64,000 bases of DNA from Sphingobacteriaceae bacterium (GTDB taxonomy: Bacteria; Bacteroidota; Bacteroidia; Sphingobacteriales; Sphingobacteriaceae): contig JAQSWM010000004.1 in the NCBI GenBank assembly GCA_029266635.1, positions 1 through 64,000 of the forward strand, written 5' to 3'. The first letter of the stretch is position 1. The number at the start of each line of letters is the position of its first letter. This document shows positions 18,086 to 26,653 of this stretch, one piece after another. The notes beneath the pieces were generated by a model, which was not told the DNA's origin, did not search any database, and saw only the letters and a list, made by a program, of their open reading frames with translations. The position numbers were made by a program, and so were the translations under genes.

Positions 18086-18649
18086 ATGCTGAATGCTACC
18101 GATCCTAAAACTGCGAGCTTATTGGTTTCTGAACCATTCATGCTTGACCCGAACTTCAAACGTTCTGTGGTGTTGTTGGCCGAGCATTCGGATGAGGGCA
18201 CTGTGGGCTATGTGTTAAACCAACGCAGTAACCTGATGCTGAAAGATGTTATCCAGGATTGTTACGATGCTAACTTTCCGGTTTTTATAGGAGGCCCGGT
18301 AGGAAACGACACACTGCACTTCATCCATAACTGTTACGATCGGATGAATAGCGGCGTGCAAATCGCCGATGGCGTTTACTGGGGAGGGAATTTCGAGACC
18401 TTGAAATTGCTGGTTAACAGTAATCAAATTGATGAAAGCGAGGTTAAGTTTTTTGTTGGATACTCCGGTTGGGGCGAGGGTCAGCTGCACAACGAAATCG
18501 ATCAGAACTCATGGCTGGTTACCAATAACTACACGCCTTCAGTGCTGTTCGTTGATGATGAAGAAAACCTCTGGAAAGAGATTGTGACAGGGCTGGGCCC
18601 GAAGTATGCCCACATTGCCAACTTCCCGGAAAATCCCATGTGGAATTAA
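18086..18649 (+). CDS. YqgE/AlgH family protein
   Basis: Member of the UPF0301 (DUF179) family. Conserved stretches are SEPFMLDPNFKRSVVLLAEH, GYVLNQRSNL, FIGGPVGNDTLHFIH, FFVGYSGWGEGQLHNEI and NSWLV. Length 187 is normal. The biochemical role of the family is not settled; a regulatory link to alginate was proposed in Pseudomonas. It is transcribed alone, divergently from pdxH, and converges with purE over a four-base gap. Confidence 0.88.
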   Translation: MLNATDPKTASLLVSEPFMLDPNFKRSVVLLAEHSDEGTVGYVLNQRSNLMLKDVIQDCYDANFPVFIGGPVGNDTLHFIHNCYDRMNSGVQIADGVYWGGNFETLKLLVNSNQIDESEVKFFVGYSGWGEGQLHNEIDQNSWLVTNNYTPSVLFVDDEENLWKEIVTGLGPKYAHIANFPENPMWN

Positions 18650-18653
18650 GAAC

Positions 18654-19139
18654 CTACATTTCTGAGGCGCTTTGCTCAACCTTTTTTCTCAGGTCTTCCT
18701 TGTAGTCCAGAAGCCGATTGCTGAGCTCATCATCACTGGTGGCCAGGATCTGTGCGGCCAGGATGCCGGCGTTTTTTGCCGCGTTCAAAGCCACAGTGGC
18801 CACTGGTATCCCGTTAGGCATTTGAAGAATAGATAGGATAGAATCCCAGCCGTCAATAGAATTCGAAGATTTTACGGGAACTCCAATAACCGGCAGGTGC
18901 GTGATGGATGCAACCATTCCCGGAAGGTGAGCAGCGCCGCCAGCTCCGGCAATTACTATCTTTAATCCACGTTCAGCCGCTGTTTTTGCATAATTGAACA
19001 TCCTTTCTGGAGTGCGGTGCGCCGAAACAACCGTTATCTCGTAAGCAACTCCTAATTCTTTTAAGATATCGGCAGCATCCTGCATAACAGGAAGATCTGA
19101 TTTGCTGCCCATGATGATGCCAACTTTAGGATTGCTCAT
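18654..19139 (-). CDS. purE: N5-carboxyaminoimidazole ribonucleotide mutase (PurE class I)
   Basis: Converts N5-CAIR to CAIR in de novo purine synthesis. The signature MGSKSDLPVMQDAADIL with its SD pair, VSAHRTPERM and the glycine-rich AGAGGAAHLPGMVAS are all present. Length 161 fits class I. Twelve bases separate it from the upstream purK gene on the same strand, and the two act in sequence, so purK-purE is an operon. Confidence 0.95.
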   Translation of the reverse strand: MSNPKVGIIMGSKSDLPVMQDAADILKELGVAYEITVVSAHRTPERMFNYAKTAAERGLKIVIAGAGGAAHLPGMVASITHLPVIGVPVKSSNSIDGWDSILSILQMPNGIPVATVALNAAKNAGILAAQILATSDDELSNRLLDYKEDLRKKVEQSASEM

Positions 19140-19151
19140 TATATTTCTTGG

Positions 19152-20291
19152 TTAAACTATTACTTTCAGCGTTTGCTGAATGAACCTGGCTTTCTCAATT
19201 GCCCGCTCACGATTATCGTCAATTACGGTAACATGCCCCATTTTGCGAAACGGTTTGGTAATTATTTTTCCGTAAAGATGTACATAGACGCCGTCAAGCT
19301 TCAAAATGTTGTTGATACCCTCATACTCGGCAATCCCTTCATATCCCTTTTCTCCCAGTAGGTTCACCATAACGGCGTTGCTCACCGTGCGTGTGTCGCC
19401 TAAAGGCAGATTGAAAATGGCCCTTAAATGTTGTTCAAACTGGGACGTGTAATTTCCTTCGATGCTCTGGTGCCCACTGTTGTGAGGGCGGGGAGCAAGC
19501 TCGTTTACTAAAATCTCGCCATCCTTGGTAAGGAACATTTCTACAGCCAGCAGTCCCACAATTTTCAGGTGAGAAGCTATTTTTATTGCCAGTTCTTCCG
19601 CTCGCTGTTGTACTTCCATTGGCAAAGCCGATGGCGAAATAAGAAACTCAACCAAATTTGCATCCGGATTGAAATCCATATCTACACATGGAAACGCCTT
19701 AATTTCGTCAGCTTCATTTCTGGCTACGATAACCGAGATTTCTTTTTCAAAATCTATCCATTGCTCCACCAGGCTCGGAGCATCAAATGCGTTTTCTAAA
19801 TCTTCTTGTGTGCGCACCTTGTACACGCCCCGTCCGTCGTAGCCATCTTTCCTGAGTTTTTGAATATAGGGGAACGGGATTTCCGACTCCTGTAAAGCTG
19901 CCCGCGATGAAATGAGCTGGAAAGAAGCAGTGGGGATATTGTTCTGCTTGAAGAATTCTTTCTGCAGGCCTTTATCCTGAATTAGCCTGATTACCCTTGG
20001 CTGTGGAAAAACCAGTGTGCCTTCATCTTCCAGCCTTTGGAGTGCGTCCACATTAATTTTTTCTATTTCAATTGTGATGAGATCGTTTTTCTTCCCAAAC
20101 TCATAAACTGTTTTGTAATCGGTTAATGAGCCAACTGAAAACTCGTTGCAAAGTTTCTTGCAAGGAGCATCGGCGTCGGGATCGAGCACATTGATAGTCG
20201 TATTGTAGTTAATCGCTTCCTGTATCAACATGCGGCCTAATTGTCCGCCGCCCAAAATCCCCAAACGTAAGCTTCCGTAAAATGCTTTCAT
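19152..20291 (-). CDS. purK: N5-carboxyaminoimidazole ribonucleotide synthase
   Basis: ATP-grasp enzyme that carboxylates AIR with bicarbonate to N5-CAIR, the substrate of PurE. It starts with the nucleotide-fold motif GILGGGQLGRMLIQEA. The ATP-grasp core contains YIQKLRKDGYDGRGVYKV, VEQWIDFEKEISVIVARN and the metal-binding ELAPRPHNSGHQSIEG. Length 379 is standard. First gene of the purK-purE operon; 113 bases upstream without another gene would hold the promoter, though I see no strong box. Confidence 0.95.
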   Translation of the reverse strand: MKAFYGSLRLGILGGGQLGRMLIQEAINYNTTINVLDPDADAPCKKLCNEFSVGSLTDYKTVYEFGKKNDLITIEIEKINVDALQRLEDEGTLVFPQPRVIRLIQDKGLQKEFFKQNNIPTASFQLISSRAALQESEIPFPYIQKLRKDGYDGRGVYKVRTQEDLENAFDAPSLVEQWIDFEKEISVIVARNEADEIKAFPCVDMDFNPDANLVEFLISPSALPMEVQQRAEELAIKIASHLKIVGLLAVEMFLTKDGEILVNELAPRPHNSGHQSIEGNYTSQFEQHLRAIFNLPLGDTRTVSNAVMVNLLGEKGYEGIAEYEGINNILKLDGVYVHLYGKIITKPFRKMGHVTVIDDNRERAIEKARFIQQTLKVIV

Positions 20292-20404
20292 TGGTGCAAG
20301 TTTAGCGAAATATGCGCTTACTTGGAACTATGGGTGTTAAATAGCGGTGCGAGGGAGAAGGGCTAAAGCTGAGGGCGGTGACATTATTGACAGGAGATAA
20401 GCCT

Positions 20405-20794
20405 TCATTTCTCGTAAAACTCGATGGGCAAATCATCGGGGTCTGCGATAAAGGTAAAGAGCTTGCCTGTCAGTTCGTCTGTGCGGATGGGCTCGGCGGA
20501 TATTCCCTTTGATTTAAGGTATTCTACAGTTGTGCTGATATCATCCACTTCAAAGGCCAGGTGCCTGAGCCCGGTGCTTTCAGGCCGCGATGGGCGAGCG
20601 GGGGGATTGGGAAAAGAAAAAAGTTCAATCACATACCTGTCGTTCAGCGCAAGGTCTAATTTGTACGATCGCCTTGCTTTTCGATATGTCTCGGCAATAA
20701 TCTCCAGTCCAAGTACTTCTGTGTAGAAAGCCTTCGATTTCTGGTAATCGGAAACGATGATGGCGATATGATGGACTTGATTTAATTTTAGCAT
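20405..20794 (-). CDS. VOC-family protein (glyoxalase-like, GloA2/YaeR type)
   Basis: A single vicinal-oxygen-chelate domain of about 129 residues. Metal-ligand positions are recognisable: His in QVHHIAIIVSDY, Glu in RYVIELFSF, His in GLRHLAFEVDDI and Glu near the end (DDLPIEFYEK). It resembles the YaeR/SMU1112c group, whose substrate is not known. I use the ATG at 20794, since the upstream extension lacks family similarity. It is followed upstream by the DUF1801, GNAT and carboxypeptidase genes, all on this strand with small gaps, so the four may be co-transcribed. Confidence 0.85.
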   Translation of the reverse strand: MLKLNQVHHIAIIVSDYQKSKAFYTEVLGLEIIAETYRKARRSYKLDLALNDRYVIELFSFPNPPARPSRPESTGLRHLAFEVDDISTTVEYLKSKGISAEPIRTDELTGKLFTFIADPDDLPIEFYEK

Positions 20795-20839
20795 GGGTTC
20801 AATAAATTTTACGACTAAGGAATCAATCAGCGGGCGCAA

Positions 20840-21298
20840 CTACGCACGCTTAAATGCTGATTCATACTTGTTGATCCAGTCATTCACAGTCATTTTACCA
20901 GCTAAAGCTCCGATCAGTTCGAAGGGGATGAGTTCCGGCTTTTTGAAGCGCACGCAGCTCTTGCCCATATCAAGTTTCGCTTTGGTGTGCCTGGGATATT
21001 CTTCTGTAAACCAGTTAAGCAACTTCTCATCTGCATACATCCCCATGTGGTAAACAGCAATGAAATTCTTCTGAGAAGCAATGTTCAGGAAGGGCAGCGG
21101 AAGCTTGGGATTGCAATGATAGCCCGGCGGATAAAGCGAATGAGGCACGCCGTAACCGATCATTCCATAGCTAATGGTTTCTGAAAAGCCTTCGGGGATG
21201 TTGTGGAGAATGACTTCGCGGAGCTCAAGCATTGCTTCCTTTCTGTCTTCAGGTAATTGCTCCAAATAGTCGTTTACCGAATCTGCGTTGATCTGCAT
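20840..21298 (-). CDS. DUF1801 domain protein (YdhG-like)
   Basis: A 152-residue cytoplasmic protein of the DUF1801 family. The typical opening (VNDYLEQLPEDRKEAMLELREVI) and middle part (ISYGMIGYGV, FIAVYHMGMY, KSCVRFKKPE) are present. Function is unknown for the family, though it shares a fold with frataxin-like proteins. It lies three bases from the GNAT gene, which suggests co-transcription. Confidence 0.82.
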   Translation of the reverse strand: MQINADSVNDYLEQLPEDRKEAMLELREVILHNIPEGFSETISYGMIGYGVPHSLYPPGYHCNPKLPLPFLNIASQKNFIAVYHMGMYADEKLLNWFTEEYPRHTKAKLDMGKSCVRFKKPELIPFELIGALAGKMTVNDWINKYESAFKRA

Positions 21299-21301
21299 GT
21301 G

Positions 21302-21841
21302 TTATTGATTTTGTGTTTGCCAGTCAGCTCTTCTGATCCTGTAGATGAAATTTAATTTCGGCTTCTCGCCATAATACGCAATATCTTCTTCCCCTTCCTT
21401 CACTGCGCCCAAGCGTTCAATGGCTTTCTGTGATCGCACGTTTTCTGCACCAATATGAAAGTATACATTATCCACAAACCTGAACGCATGATTGATCATG
21501 AGGCTTTTCAGGAATGGATTGTAAATGCCGCCCCAATGGCTGCGGGCGATAAACGTGTAGCCGATTGCCACAGAGTTTGGATGTTCGTTCAATTTGTAGA
21601 AACGTGAGCTGCCGATGGTTTGGACCGTTTTGGCATCTGAGACGAAGAATGCGCCGCCCGACTCAATGGCTCCCTTGAAGAAGTTTTGGAATACCTCACG
21701 TTTATACCGGTTTGGGTTGGGATGTTGCTCCCAGATACGCGGGTCGGAAGCGGCTTTGTAAAGCTCTTCAAAATCATCAGCTTTTAAGGGGCGAGCTTTT
21801 ATATATTCATTTTCGAGTACCGGTTGAAGATCAAATTCCAT
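21302..21841 (-). CDS. GNAT-family N-acetyltransferase (RimJ/RimL-like)
   Basis: Acetyl-CoA dependent transferase of the RimJ/RimL type. The N-terminus gives the family stretch (YIKARPLKADDFEELYKAAS). The acetyl-CoA region is AIGYTFIARSHWGGIYNPFLKSLMI, and the C-terminal NVRSQKAIERLGAVKEG is the usual final helix and strand. Length 179 is normal. The natural acceptor is unknown. Confidence 0.85.
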   Translation of the reverse strand: MEFDLQPVLENEYIKARPLKADDFEELYKAASDPRIWEQHPNPNRYKREVFQNFFKGAIESGGAFFVSDAKTVQTIGSSRFYKLNEHPNSVAIGYTFIARSHWGGIYNPFLKSLMINHAFRFVDNVYFHIGAENVRSQKAIERLGAVKEGEEDIAYYGEKPKLNFIYRIRRADWQTQNQ

Positions 21842-21855
21842 GTTCGTATTGCTTC

Positions 21856-23031
21856 TTAAATGGTTCTGCTCGTTAACTTTCCCGCCTCAAACGTCAATAA
21901 CGAGTTTGCACCATCGGTAAGAATGAAGTCGGCCGGCTCCTTGAGTTCCGGCTTGCGGGTGAGGATGAGCTTGAAGCCTGCAGCATCAATTTCCTCATAA
22001 CCGTAAAAGCCGGTGAGGTCGCCCATATCTTCTACGATGTAAGAATAGCTGACAGGTAAGCCACCCTTGTTCAAGGATTCTTCCGCAATTAACCCCATAT
22101 CTGCCTGATATATTTTGCTGTCTAAACTGATGTTGCAGTTTCGCAATATCATGCTGAAATGCCGCTTCTCATTATCCGGTATTGCGAAATAGGATTCTGT
22201 ACTTTCATCGGCGTAAGCCTGAGTTGCGACAGCTTCTAATCCTGCAAGGATAGCAGCAAATGTCAATTCACGGATATATTGCTTCTCAGGATCGTTCTTG
22301 TAACTGCCGGATTCAATAAGGATAGTGCTTGAACCCGCTGCTTGAAAATTGTCGCCGAAAGCACGGGGCTCGTAATCGTCTGTCCAGCGGCCGATGTGCT
22401 CGGGGATAATCGGCTGAAGTTTTTTATTGATGTAGGAAACAACCTGCATAGCTTTCCTGCGAATCTCGTTTATCGATCCCTGCATATCGTACTGTGGAGC
22501 CAGCAGAGAAATGGCTGCGGGATTGCCCGTGTTCCCCACCGACCACATCATGCCCATATCATGTAAGTTAAAGGCGAACTCGGGAGAAATTTCATCCCGC
22601 ATCCGCCGCAGCAAAATCCCTTCAGGCGACTGCTGTTTATTAAAATCGCGATTGATATCTATGTTTTGAGCATTGCGGCGGGTAAAAGCCTCGGCTCCAT
22701 CTGGATTGACCATTGGCATGATGTAAAGCGTACAATTTTCCAGAATATGCTGCCTTAGCAGATTCTGATCTGTTGCAGAAAGAAAGTTGAAGAGGTCGAA
22801 TAAAGCCATCGTGGCGCTTGCCTCGTCGCCGTGCATCTGGCTCCAGAGGAAAACTTTTGTGGCTCCTTTGCCGGTTCTTACCAGATTAATGGAGCGGTTC
22901 TGGAAAGACTGCCCAACTTCCTCAATCCTGAAAAGATTTTTGTCGAGCTTTTGCAGCAATGTTAGCACGTGCGAGTGCTTAAAGAATCGGTGTGTGATAG
23001 ATTTTTCTGAATATATCTCGAATTCTGTCAT
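21856..23031 (-). CDS. M14-family zinc carboxypeptidase
   Basis: Metallopeptidase of the carboxypeptidase A superfamily. Zinc ligands are visible as His and Glu in SQMHGDEASAT, and His in FNLHDMG; the substrate-binding INRDFN is also present. Glu in TILIESGSYKNDP is the likely catalytic base. I begin at the ATG at 23031 (MTEFEIYSEKS); an upstream frame to 23112 is not protein-like. There is no signal peptide, so it is probably cytoplasmic, which differs from secreted M14 enzymes and suggests a role in peptide or conjugate turnover. The C-terminal ~110 residues form an extra beta-rich part. Confidence 0.82.
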   Translation of the reverse strand: MTEFEIYSEKSITHRFFKHSHVLTLLQKLDKNLFRIEEVGQSFQNRSINLVRTGKGATKVFLWSQMHGDEASATMALFDLFNFLSATDQNLLRQHILENCTLYIMPMVNPDGAEAFTRRNAQNIDINRDFNKQQSPEGILLRRMRDEISPEFAFNLHDMGMMWSVGNTGNPAAISLLAPQYDMQGSINEIRRKAMQVVSYINKKLQPIIPEHIGRWTDDYEPRAFGDNFQAAGSSTILIESGSYKNDPEKQYIRELTFAAILAGLEAVATQAYADESTESYFAIPDNEKRHFSMILRNCNISLDSKIYQADMGLIAEESLNKGGLPVSYSYIVEDMGDLTGFYGYEEIDAAGFKLILTRKPELKEPADFILTDGANSLLTFEAGKLTSRTI

Positions 23032-23200
23032 TGTTAGATGCCTTTGCTCAAGGTTAAAAGTAAAAAGAAAATATCGAGCAATGGTGTTCCCTGTCCTCCA
23101 CAAACATATCATCCGGCAAACAATAGCAGGCGGATTTCAGTAATACTTATAGGCTTTAATCTCAATGTGGTTGGTTCCAGCTACATATAAACATGTTTTT

Positions 23201-24235
23201 ATGCAACAAAATTCAACTGATAACAGGCTCAGCTATCCTAAAAAGGTTTGGATAAAAGGCGGTATATATGCTCTTATTGTTGTAGTTCTTTTGCTGATAA
23301 AGGCAACGTTTAGTGTATTTCTGCTCATTTTGGCTGGTGCGCTGATTGCCGTTTTTTTTAGGGGCTTGAGCGCACTGATCTGTCGTAAAACAAAATGGAA
23401 AAGTGGGGTGTGCCTCGCGATCTCCATCATCGGTACTCTGATCCTTGTTATCGGTCTTTTTTGGCTGATTGGCTCTAAAGTGCAAAGTCAGGCGGTTGAG
23501 CTGAGCGATACGTTGCCCAAAACTATTGAAAATGCAAAAGCCCAACTCAGCCAAAGCGCTCTCGGCAAAAAGATCGTAGAAAAAGCATCTTCGCCGCAAT
23601 CTGTTAAAAAAGCACAGACATTGGCAAGCACGTTTTTTAAAAGCACCTTCGGGGTGTTTGGCGACATATATGTTGTTTTATTTCTTGGAATATTTTTTAC
23701 CGTCTCGCCCGCAACGTATAAGAACGGCATCGTACAACTAATCCCCAAAAAGGGTCAGAAGAAAGGCAGCGATGTCATAGATACTATCGGTACTAATCTA
23801 GAAAAGTGGCTGAAAGGAAAGATGTTTTCAATGGCTGTGGTTATGATTTTAACAGCTATCGGGCTTGTGGCGCTCGGGATGCCGATGTGGCTTACGCTAG
23901 CTATTATTGCAGGTTTACTGAACTTTATTCCCAACTTCGGGCCACTGATAGCGATGATCCCGGCAGTGTTGTTTGCATTAATGCAGGGGCCCACCACCGC
24001 CGCCATAGTCGCAGGAATGTACATCCTGATCCAGGTAATAGAAAGCAATTTTATCACACCTACGATCCAGAAGAAGTTAGTGAGCATACCGCCTGCGCTC
24101 ATCATTTCTGCCCAATTGTTCATCGGCCCATTAACAGGTGGATGGGGATTGGTATTAGCGACTCCGCTAATGCTGATCATCATGACCCTGGTTCAGGAGC
24201 TTTATATCAAAGAACGGGACAAGAAACTGGCTTAA
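23201..24235 (+). CDS. AI-2E family transporter (TqsA/PerM-like)
   Basis: Integral membrane protein of about 344 residues with seven to eight predicted helices. The family region near the C-terminus, FIPNFGPLIAMIPAVLFALM and IQVIESNFITPTIQ, is diagnostic. Substrates vary in this family (autoinducer-2 export in TqsA, sodium/proton exchange in others), so none is assigned. The ATG at 23201 (MQQNSTDN) is preferred over an in-frame ATG at 23165. Its end overlaps the convergent ion channel gene by four bases. Confidence 0.85.
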   Translation: MQQNSTDNRLSYPKKVWIKGGIYALIVVVLLLIKATFSVFLLILAGALIAVFFRGLSALICRKTKWKSGVCLAISIIGTLILVIGLFWLIGSKVQSQAVELSDTLPKTIENAKAQLSQSALGKKIVEKASSPQSVKKAQTLASTFFKSTFGVFGDIYVVLFLGIFFTVSPATYKNGIVQLIPKKGQKKGSDVIDTIGTNLEKWLKGKMFSMAVVMILTAIGLVALGMPMWLTLAIIAGLLNFIPNFGPLIAMIPAVLFALMQGPTTAAIVAGMYILIQVIESNFITPTIQKKLVSIPPALIISAQLFIGPLTGGWGLVLATPLMLIIMTLVQELYIKERDKKLA

Positions 24236-25002
24236 TTGGGTTTGCCGGTTGAATCTTCGATCAATTTTCTAAGAGAAATTAGCTCTTGCTTAATCTCCAT
24301 CAGATCTTTCGTTCCGGCTACAGGTGCATCTTTCTCTTCAGCATCTCGTCCGATAAAGAATGTGGCAAACGTGGCGGTGACATAGCCAAAGATCGTGTAA
24401 CCAAATATCGCGATGAGAAAGGCGAGCCCGCGGCCTTCAGGAGTAGCAGGATTAAACTCATTGCCCGCTGTTATTACCCGCATTGCTGTCCACCACAAAG
24501 CCATGCCGTAGCTATCAAATCCCGGATTTGGATTCTCTAACGCATACATGCCCGCAGCACCTGCAAATGTCACAATGATGATCACAATGAAAACATAGCC
24601 AAATGCCCGCCGTTGCATAGTCGCCCGCAGGCTCTTCATGCTCCTGTTTAATGACGAGACAATGCGCACCAGCCTGATGCCTCGTAGCCCCCGCAGCAAG
24701 CGCACCACTCTGAATATCCGGAAGACCCGTAGCGCTGGAATAAGAAGAGAAATCGCGGTTAGCCAGTTAGTTTTTAGAAAACCAATTTTACCGGGTGCCA
24801 AAATAAACTTAATCACGAAGTCAACTATAAAAATCCCCCAAATGGTTAAACTGGCATATTCAAGTGGCTTGCTCAAACCCCAAAGCAGTTCAACCACTAA
24901 CAATACTAGCCAGACAAACCCGAGGAAGATCATCGGCTTTTCCAAGAGCTTTTCTATTGATGTAAGGAGTTTTTTTCTTTCGCGAATGAGCTGCTGTTCC
25001 AT
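24232..25002 (-). CDS. Voltage-gated ion channel family protein with unusual selectivity filter
   Basis: A six-helix channel subunit (Ion_trans family). The S4 voltage sensor is clear: an Arg every third residue in RVFRIFRVVRLLRGLRGIRL. The pore segment between S5 and S6 is WWTAMRVITAGNEFNPATPEG. Where potassium channels carry TVGYGD this protein has TAGNEF, so ion selectivity cannot be inferred by analogy. A C-terminal helical tail (about 225-256) may form a tetramerisation coil. Related filters occur in uncharacterised bacterial members. Single gene. Confidence 0.82.
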   Translation of the reverse strand: MEQQLIRERKKLLTSIEKLLEKPMIFLGFVWLVLLVVELLWGLSKPLEYASLTIWGIFIVDFVIKFILAPGKIGFLKTNWLTAISLLIPALRVFRIFRVVRLLRGLRGIRLVRIVSSLNRSMKSLRATMQRRAFGYVFIVIIIVTFAGAAGMYALENPNPGFDSYGMALWWTAMRVITAGNEFNPATPEGRGLAFLIAIFGYTIFGYVTATFATFFIGRDAEEKDAPVAGTKDLMEIKQELISLRKLIEDSTGKPN

Positions 25003-25120
25003 GGCACTGGCTTTGGTTATTATTTCGGAACAGCCTGGTAAGGTGAAAGTTTGTTGGCTAACAGGTGCTTGCTACAACTAAATGCAGCTTGATTGGTTAT
25101 TAAAATAGTTAATTAATACT

Positions 25121-25462
25121 ATGAAGGAAGTTGCAGAAACATTAACCAAGTATCTAAGCAGTACTGTGGAAATAATTGCAGCGGTAGTTATTGCAATTGC
25201 TTTGCTCAAGTTTTTGTACAAGTATTTACGGCATTTGTTAAATCCCAATGACGGAATATCAAACCAAACGATACGTATTACTTTTGGGAGTGCGCTCACA
25301 GTTGCTTTGGAGCTTCTGTTAGCTGCCGATATCCTGGCAACGGCCATTGCACCTACCTGGGATGATATTGGCAAACTAGCATCGATAGCCGTATTGCGCA
25401 CAGCCCTCAATTACTTCCTGGAAAGAGAACTGAAAAACAACGAGGCGGTAGCAAAAGCGTAG
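25121..25462 (+). CDS. DUF1622 family membrane protein
   Basis: A 113-residue protein with three hydrophobic segments (about 16-35, 50-72 and 85-100), matching DUF1622: VEIIAAVVIAIALLKFL, RITFGSALTVALELLLAADI and the final ALNYFLERELK. No function is known for the family. It is divergent from the ion channel gene and stands alone. Confidence 0.85.
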   Translation: MKEVAETLTKYLSSTVEIIAAVVIAIALLKFLYKYLRHLLNPNDGISNQTIRITFGSALTVALELLLAADILATAIAPTWDDIGKLASIAVLRTALNYFLERELKNNEAVAKA

Positions 25463-25507
25463 CCTTTGCAAGAGGCGAACTTATGCCAGCAACTTCATCT
25501 CATCCCG

Positions 25508-26233
25508 CTACTTACCGGGCACAGTGTCATCCGGAGCCTCCCGGTATTTTTCCATTGCTTTATCCAGCGGCTCGCCGTTCTTGTGGATACAGTCGCAGAA
25601 CATATAACCTGCCATTGTTCGATTGGTGCCTTTAAACTGTGAACGGCAGTCGGATGTGGTGTTCCGTGGCATGATCTGGTAAACAAATGTGTTCAGTATC
25701 ACAACCGCTGCAACACAGGCCAGCACCATGGCAAAGAAGCCTGTCGGGAATTTGTTATTAAGCCTTTCTTTAGCAGCAACAGGCGCAGGGGAATGGTTAA
25801 AGGGCAGGATGTATTTCCATTTCTCATAATTCCAGCAGAGAACGTACAGGTTTGCCATTACCATGAGAGGAGAGGTAAGGAGAGAGCCTTCGAAGCGTAC
25901 GGCGTGCGAGAGGATGGCAATGTTCAGGATAACCGGCAAGTAAAGGAAGGCGCCCAACACAGTAGTTCTCGGAATGAGCAAAAGGATTGCGGCGGTTACC
26001 TGCACATACCCGATGAAAGGATAGTAGTACCCGGTATGAAACAGAGCCTCCAGGTAATGGCCCATCGGGTGATTGTTGGATAGCGTAGTAAAACGCTCCC
26101 CCATAATCTTCATCATGCCCGAGGGGATGAAGCCTGCTGCCAGTCCGATGCGGCAGAAAATAGAGAAATACCAGAGCCACCGATTATGCCGGGCTTGTGA
26201 ATGCAGATGGTTCAGTTTGGAAGAAAAACTCAT
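25508..26233 (-). CDS. DoxX-family membrane protein
   Basis: An inner-membrane protein of about 241 residues with four to five helices. The DoxX core is FCRIGLAAGFIPSGMMKIMGERF, with the second and third helices at YPFIGYVQVTAAILLLIP and LGAFLYLPVILNIAILSHAV. An extra C-terminal helix (about 165-185) and a soluble tail containing several cysteines (CRSQ, MFCDCIHKNG) extend it beyond the usual 130 residues; the tail would lie outside or inside depending on topology. I chose the ATG at 26233. Function unknown. Confidence 0.78.
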   Translation of the reverse strand: MSFSSKLNHLHSQARHNRWLWYFSIFCRIGLAAGFIPSGMMKIMGERFTTLSNNHPMGHYLEALFHTGYYYPFIGYVQVTAAILLLIPRTTVLGAFLYLPVILNIAILSHAVRFEGSLLTSPLMVMANLYVLCWNYEKWKYILPFNHSPAPVAAKERLNNKFPTGFFAMVLACVAAVVILNTFVYQIMPRNTTSDCRSQFKGTNRTMAGYMFCDCIHKNGEPLDKAMEKYREAPDDTVPGK

Positions 26234-26401
26234 GTGAAATGTTATCTTCACAAAGATATCAAAGAACTTTGAAATGCAAAGTTAAAATGAAACTTACTGC
26301 AGTGACCAATTTATGTGGATGCAAAGGGGAAATATGTTGATGCAGTTAAGATATCGGCTGGTGCGAGCACCGACAGGTAAAAGGGTAAAAGTAGTCAGCG
26401 T

Positions 26402-26581
26402 TTAAAGAAATTCAATGATTAAATAAATTCCAAGTATGAATCCTGCAATTCCGGCAATGATTGATTTGACGTTTGAGTACTGTGAATACTGGCTGTTTTG
26501 ATTCTTCGCTCGTGGATATAATAAGTAAACACTCATGCCTATTGATAAAACCCCTAGCAGTACGCCGTTAGAATCTTTCAC
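26402..26581 (-). CDS. Putative small membrane protein (59 residues)
   Basis: A short frame on the minus strand from GTG at 26581 to TAA at 26404-26402. It encodes two hydrophobic segments, GVLLGVLSIGMSVYLLY and SIIAGIAGFILGIYLII, with a polar Asn/Gln/Ser linker between. A stop codon lies two codons upstream, so the start must be this GTG or the internal ATG at residue 16. It fills most of a 400-base gap between doxX and the sulfatase gene. The two-helix pattern is protein-like, but there is no family match I know of and no clear ribosome site. Confidence 0.45.
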   Translation of the reverse strand: MKDSNGVLLGVLSIGMSVYLLYPRAKNQNSQYSQYSNVKSIIAGIAGFILGIYLIIEFL

Positions 26582-26653
26582 TTTTTAGACTTTTGTAGAT
26601 GGTTGGTCGAACGGGTGAATATCTACTGCAGACTCCCCGCCTGATAACAGCAC

